A DNA stretch of 8,929 nucleotides from Syntrophomonadaceae bacterium (GTDB lineage Bacteria; Bacillota; Syntrophomonadia; Syntrophomonadales; Syntrophomonadaceae), in assembly GCA_030526885.1 (NCBI GenBank), contig JAUNBV010000078.1, positions 1 to 8,929 of the forward strand, read 5' to 3'. Both the position numbers and the translations under genes were made by a program. Every line of letters starts with the position of its first letter. Positions within the stretch are counted from its first letter, which is position 1. The notes beneath the pieces were generated by a model, which had not been told where the DNA came from, made no database searches, and saw only the letters and a list, made by a program, of their open reading frames with translations. Of this stretch, positions 6,259 to 8,929 are shown piece by piece.

Positions 6259-6948
6259 CTAAATGTAATCCTTATACTTATCGATGAAAACCTCGCCCGC
6301 TTCATTGATGGTCATGAGGAAAACCTCTGCCGGCGACAGCACTCCGGCGTCTTGCAGCGCCTGTTGCAGCCACAGCGCGTCCCGCCCCGCTTTTTTCAGG
6401 TTTTCCGGCACCAACACCCCGTTGTATATTACTTCGGTATTGATGCCTTGGCTGGTGGTATTCAGCTTGAGGTCGCCCGCGGTCACCGGCCGGAACTCCG
6501 GCTTTAGTAAAACCGAAAGGTTGCCATTGGTCTCCAGAATGCCGTAAGCCACCTCGTTGATGTCAAAAACGCCCTTATCGCGTAGCTGTTTCAGCAAATC
6601 GGGGATAGCGTAATGGTTGCTGCGCATTTCCTTCTCCAGTATCTGGCCGTTTATGATCATCACCGAAGGGCGGCCCGACATATATTCCTCCACCTCGCGC
6701 CGCCGAAACGACAGCCGCTCCAGCGCCAGGGCGGTGACGGCCCAAAAGAGCAGGCTCACCCAATGCGGCCACGCCCGGCTGTCCAGATCCACCGACAGCG
6801 TGGCGGCGATGGAGCCCACGGTAATCCCCAGCACATAATCAAAGAACGTAAGCTGGCTGAGCTGCTGTTTTCCCAGTGCCCGCGCGAAAATCAGCAGCGT
6901 AAAAAAAGCGATCATACTGCGCACCAGCACTACCAGAGCCTCGTTCAC
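6259..6948 (-). CDS. DUF421 / YetF-family membrane protein
   Basis: A 229-residue protein with three membrane helices (about 4-22, 37-52, 62-78) and a cytoplasmic YetF C-terminal domain. Family motifs: FARALGKQQLSQLTFFDYVLGITVGSIAA (21-49), then SGRPSVMIINGQI (91-103), AIPDLLKQLRDKGVFDINEVAYGILETNG (114-142) and LSVLLKP. Members occur in many spore formers, often several per genome; their role is unknown, with links to spore and stress physiology. The start is GTG at 6946-6948, with GAGGTGG just upstream. The DUF4363 gene follows after about 75 bp, so the two are probably one operon and one membrane complex. The C-terminal domain ends with EVFIDKYKDYI. No obvious promoter was found upstream. 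Confidence 0.9.
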   Translation of the reverse strand: MNEALVVLVRSMIAFFTLLIFARALGKQQLSQLTFFDYVLGITVGSIAATLSVDLDSRAWPHWVSLLFWAVTALALERLSFRRREVEEYMSGRPSVMIINGQILEKEMRSNHYAIPDLLKQLRDKGVFDINEVAYGILETNGNLSVLLKPEFRPVTAGDLKLNTTSQGINTEVIYNGVLVPENLKKAGRDALWLQQALQDAGVLSPAEVFLMTINEAGEVFIDKYKDYI

Positions 6949-7091
6949 GCCCCCACCTCATTTAAAAAAGAATATATCTAAGTTTGCGCGGGGGAAGAAA
7001 GAAATATGAAGCTTACCCCCAAAAAGGTGAAGGAATCCTAGTTTTGCCGCAGGAGCTAAAAAGTTTTCGGTGAGGAGGCGGCCATGCCATC

Positions 7092-7100
7092 TGTTATAAT
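7092..7100 (+). promoter_or_regulatory. Extended -10 promoter element
   Basis: TG-T-TATAAT (7092-7100) is a perfect extended -10. No TTGACA-like box is found 16-18 bp upstream, as is acceptable for extended -10 promoters. Transcription would start near 7107 and meet the terminator at 7123-7168 almost at once. The same bases also fall inside a 17-codon ORF (7084-7137) with GAGGAGG upstream, so promoter and peptide readings compete. Confidence 0.4.
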
Positions 7101-7122
7101 ACCGGTTATTTTTGGCTTCCAT

Positions 7123-7168
7123 AGGAGACCGGGCTGACGGGTTGCCCGTCTCGCCTGGTCTCCTTTTT
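7123..7168 (+). terminator. Strong intrinsic terminator with stacked hairpin
   Basis: A 12-bp outer stem AGGAGACCGGGC (7123-7134) pairs with GCCTGGTCTCCT (7153-7164, one G-U). Inside it GACGGG (7136-7141) pairs with CCCGTC (7145-7150). T5 follows at 7164-7168. It points along the plus strand, although the nearest upstream gene (DUF421) is on the minus strand, so it has no ordinary gene to terminate. Confidence 0.8.
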
Positions 7169-7172
7169 GTCT

Positions 7173-7272
7173 GCCTATAATTTATTGTTAAGCGATCCGC
7201 GCTGCTTAAAGCTTAAAAATTACGCCCCGCGGGCAGGAACGGTGAACCCGCTTCGCTGCGGCGGAATATAAT
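7173..7272 (+). repeat. Dispersed repeat, copy A (GCAGGAA...TATAAT)
   Basis: Aligns by eye with 8526-8623 in the same direction with two single-base gaps. Shared blocks: GCCTRTAATTTRTWGTT at the left end, CTTAAAGC (7205-7212), the exact 15-mer CCCCGCGGGCAGGAA (7225-7239), and CGCTT-GCTGC-GCGGA ending in TATAAT (7267-7272). From CTTAAAGC to TATAAT about 56 of 68 positions agree. The spacing from GCAGGAA to TATAAT is the same in both copies. The preceding hairpins also share GACGG and CCGTCTC at matching offsets, so the repeat may start near 7130. It may be a promoter-bearing intergenic repeat. Confidence 0.7.
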
Positions 7273-7778
7273 GGATACAAGGCGGCGTCCGAAAATTATC
7301 CGAAGAATAAGGGAGATGAGAAACAACTTGGCTGCCTTCGGGCTGGGAATGGTTTTTTGGCCTCACTATGGCCCGCGCGTGACCTCTTGGTCGGGTGTGG
7401 TTGGTGATGGATGCAATTAAAAAAAAAAACGGCCGCTTAACAAGAAAAGACCATTTAGCTTACAATCACTGACCACTCACCGTACAAAAAAAGACTGTCC
7501 CAATGCCCCTAAAGCCCGTATTGACCGTTTAAAAAGCCTGACCTTAAAAATCGCTTAGTAATGATCGCTCTTCACTTAACAAAACATGAGCATTGGCCGT
7601 AAAATAGGGCCTAGAGCCACGAACAAGCCGACCGAGCTTTAAAAATATATACCGTTGCATTAAAACGCATACCGTTCATAACATGCCATTCTTAAAAAAA
7701 TGCCTGCGTTTAGCCTAAAAAGCCCGCTTCATGCCGAGCCCGTCCCCTGATCTCCTGGCGTTGAGCCCCCTGAGAGAT

Positions 7779-7811
7779 TAGCTTGCCAAATCTTCCTCGG
7801 CAAGCTATAAT
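7779..7811 (+). promoter_or_regulatory. Lipoprotein gene promoter with embedded inverted repeat
   Basis: TTGCCA (7783-7788) and perfect TATAAT (7806-7811) are 17 bp apart, an excellent sigma-A promoter. A 9-bp perfect dyad, TAGCTTGCC (7779-7787) and GGCAAGCTA (7799-7807), with an 11-nt spacer, overlaps most of the -35 and the first two bases of the -10. A repressor bound there would block polymerase. Such placement is typical of operators; the regulator is unknown. Confidence 0.8.
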
Positions 7812-7843
7812 CAAGGCATCAAATTTTAAGGAGGAGTGTACCA

Positions 7844-8419
7844 ATGAAGAAAATCTTAGCATTGACCCTGGCCCTGATGATGATGTTCGCCCTGGCCGCA
7901 TGTGGCGGCGGCGACGCACCCCCCCCCGGCACTGACGCCTCCGCCCCGTCGCAGGACGGAGAGATGCAAGGCTACACCGGCGGAGAGGGTGCTTCCCTGG
8001 CTGATGTTGACGAGGACAACTATGCCGAGGTGGCGCAGGAACTGTTTGGTATCGACGTGGCGGCCGAAGACGGCTGGAGCGTGACCAAGGTGGAAAGCCC
8101 CAACAAAGTGAACAATCTGACCCTGGCCTTCGCCATCCCGGAGGACGCGGACGGCAAAGCGCTGGTAAAGAAGTATTTTGACGCTACGCTGGCCATCGCC
8201 GAGGGCGGGAACTTCACGCAGGAGGTCAACTGGGATACCATGAGCGTCTCCCAGGGCGAATCCTACACCGATTTTGACGCGTTCTTTGCCGCGGAAGTCA
8301 CCAACATCGATGATTTCTTCTCGGCCATGTGGCTGTACGACTTTGACGGCAAGTCGGTGCAGTGTTCGGTCTCCACCGAGACGGGAACGCTGGAACTGTC
8401 TTTGACCCTGCTGGGCTAG
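7844..8419 (+). CDS. Acidic lipoprotein of unknown function
   Basis: A 191-residue secreted lipoprotein. Signal peptide 1-19 (MKKILALTLALMMMFALAA) with lipobox LAAC, C20 the lipid-modified residue. A Gly/Pro/Ser-rich linker (21-50) is followed by an acidic domain rich in Asp, Glu, Phe and Trp (VDEDNYAEVAQELFGIDV, YTDFDAFFAAEV, IDDFFSAMWLYDFDGK). The end, LELSLTLLG, looks like a closing beta strand. I do not recognise a family. The ATG at 7844 has AAGGAGGAG (7828-7836) at ideal spacing. The gene stands alone: its own promoter with a dyad, its own terminator hairpin, and repeat copies on both sides. Anchored outside the membrane, possibly a sensor or binding protein, but no catalytic or ligand motif is visible. 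Confidence 0.88.
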   Translation: MKKILALTLALMMMFALAACGGGDAPPPGTDASAPSQDGEMQGYTGGEGASLADVDEDNYAEVAQELFGIDVAAEDGWSVTKVESPNKVNNLTLAFAIPEDADGKALVKKYFDATLAIAEGGNFTQEVNWDTMSVSQGESYTDFDAFFAAEVTNIDDFFSAMWLYDFDGKSVQCSVSTETGTLELSLTLLG

Positions 8420-8470
8420 TTATTGTAAAGGTGGAAAACAACATAAAAAGCGCTGACCCTGACAACATTG

Positions 8471-8520
8471 CACAAGAAACGAGGGAGACGGAAAAGTCCG
8501 TCTCCCTCTTGTGTATCTTT
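8471..8520 (+). terminator. Hairpin terminator after the lipoprotein gene
   Basis: A perfect 12-bp stem GAGGGAGACGGA (8481-8492) with TCCGTCTCCCTC (8497-8508) and a 4-nt AAAG loop. The stem can extend through CACAA/TTGTG (8471-8475 with 8509-8513) across a 5-nt bulge. The T-tract is broken (TTGTGTATCTTT), so termination may be imperfect. Confidence 0.75.
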
Positions 8521-8525
8521 ATACG

Positions 8526-8623
8526 GCCTGTAATTTGTAGTTGCCCCATGGCCCTTCTTAAAGCTGAAAACTATGCCCCGCGGGCAGGAAAGGCGGGCGC
8601 GCTTGGCTGCCGCGGAGTATAAT
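8526..8623 (+). repeat. Dispersed repeat, copy B (GCAGGAA...TATAAT)
   Basis: Second copy of the 7173-7272 element, about 1,352 bp further on and in the same direction. It carries the same exact 15-mer CCCCGCGGGCAGGAA (8576-8590) and TATAAT (8618-8623). Here the promoter-like end points at the 3' end of rnpB, which is on the opposite strand, 22 bp away. It also follows a GACGG/CCGTCTC hairpin, as copy A does. Confidence 0.7.
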
Positions 8624-8645
8624 AGCTAGGTTAAAAAGAAAGAAC

Positions 8646-8929
8646 GGCAAGTAAATCTGTAAGCGGAGTTCTGTCGAGAACAGTCATCTATCTGGGCCGG
8701 CAGTTACCTGACGGCTCAAGCGACACACCCGGGGACGGAGCGGGCCACTCCCTATGTCCCCCTATTTGGTCTTGCTCCAGGTGGGGTTTACCTAGCCGGA
8801 CAGTCGCCTGCCCGCTGGTGAGCTCTTACCTCGCCGTTCCACCCTTACCTCGCGTGAGCGGGGCGGTTTGTTTCTGTGGCACTGGCCTTGGGGTCGCCCC
8901 CACTGGACGTTATCCAGCACCCTGCCCTG
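8646..8929 (-). ncRNA. rnpB: RNase P RNA (class A), 3' part
   Basis: The catalytic RNA that removes 5' leaders from tRNA precursors. On the minus strand the conserved blocks appear in order: GTGCCACAGAAA (the P4 5' half), GGTAAGAGCTCACC, the L15 loop AGGTAAACCCC that pairs with the tRNA CCA end (8784-8794), GGAGCAAGACCAAATAGG, GGCCCAGATAGATGACTG and, near the end, ACAGAACTCCGCTTA (the P4 3' half region). The 5' end lies beyond the right edge. The 3' end is set approximately, after CTTACAGATTTACTTGCC; a T-rich run TTCTTTCTTTTT follows (8632-8643) and could serve as the terminator tail. Expected length of the full RNA is about 350-400 nt. Confidence 0.95.

Larger units (their letters stand above)
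6961..7843. other. Long gene-poor region between the DUF421 gene and the lipoprotein gene
   Basis: About 880 bp without a convincing protein gene. From left to right: the leader of the minus-strand DUF421 gene, with a weak GGGGG/CCCCC dyad (6990-7020); a GCAGGA-like stretch and extended -10 leading to a hairpin terminator (7049-7168); the first copy of the dispersed repeat (7173-7272); a 34-codon ORF at 7316-7420 (starts MRNNLAAFG) whose GGGAG directly abuts its ATG, so translation is doubtful; an A11 run at 7419-7429; about 300 bp of A-rich DNA with stops in all frames and several TTAAAAA words (7430-7735); and the lipoprotein promoter (7779-7811). I recognise no tRNA or transposase remnant in it. 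Confidence 0.6.

Noticed and set aside
7235..7267. Classical sigma-H promoter (AGGA ... GAAT) in repeat copy A
   Set aside because: The gap between AGGA and GAAT is 25 bases, longer than the 17-18 expected for Bacillus sigma-H sites, and copy B has GAGT.
7185..7443. TTGTTAAGCG at 7185-7194 and its reverse complement at 7434-7443 as terminal inverted repeats of a small mobile element
   Set aside because: Only 10 bp, with no extension, no target-site duplication and no enzyme; a match of this length is expected by chance among the possible pairs in this region.
8298..8622. ORFs on both strands across the lipoprotein 3' end and the following hairpin
   Set aside because: They cross a clear terminator and the repeat and have no start signals; treated as chance.
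8640..8929. tRNA or protein gene at the right edge
   Set aside because: The minus strand matches the ordered conserved blocks of RNase P RNA throughout.

Overview
The window looks like chromosomal DNA from an anaerobic, spore-forming-type Firmicute (Clostridia, perhaps a Syntrophomonas/Pelotomaculum-like lineage). This is inferred from several things: the trmK-Nif3(YqfO) gene pair, a DUF421/YetF gene with a DUF4363 partner, strong AGGAGG-type ribosome binding sites, GTG and TTG starts, sigma-A style promoters and an RNase P RNA. No plasmid, phage, transposase or CRISPR gene is visible. Family calls are from reading motifs by eye; no database search was run.

Layout. 1-567 (+): the C-terminal part of a crotonase-fold enoyl-CoA hydratase/isomerase, entering from the left edge. 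606-649: a two-way terminator separating it from a convergent operon. 648-3173 (-): a three-gene ABC importer (permease, lipoprotein, ATPase) behind a textbook TPP riboswitch at about 3250-3345 and a clear promoter at 3353-3382. Together these mark it as a thiamine-precursor (ThiXYZ-type) importer rather than a taurine or nitrate system. 3466-5251 (+): trmK (tRNA m1A22 methyltransferase) overlapping a Nif3/YqfO-family gene by 20 bp, read from a divergent promoter. 5449-5751 (+): an HU-type DNA-binding protein with a lysine-rich tail, followed by a terminator. 5816-6948 (-): a DUF421 (YetF-like) membrane protein followed by a small DUF4363 membrane-anchored protein, probably one operon.

6960-7843 is an unusually long gene-poor stretch. 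It holds a short promoter-to-terminator unit, the first copy of a dispersed repeat, a possible 34-codon ORF and about 300 bp of A-rich, stop-filled DNA that I cannot explain. 7844-8419 (+) is an acidic lipoprotein of unknown function. Its promoter contains a 9-bp-arm inverted repeat running from the -35 to the first bases of the -10, which looks like an operator. A strong hairpin follows it, then a second copy of the repeat, and then the 3' part of RNase P RNA (rnpB, minus strand) runs off the right edge.

The least explained feature is the pair of same-direction repeats at about 7173-7272 and 8526-8623, which bracket the lipoprotein segment. Each runs from just after a GACGG/CCGTCTC hairpin to a GCAGGAA element that is followed, 27 bases later, by TATAAT. 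In the second copy the TATAAT points into the 3' end of RNase P RNA.
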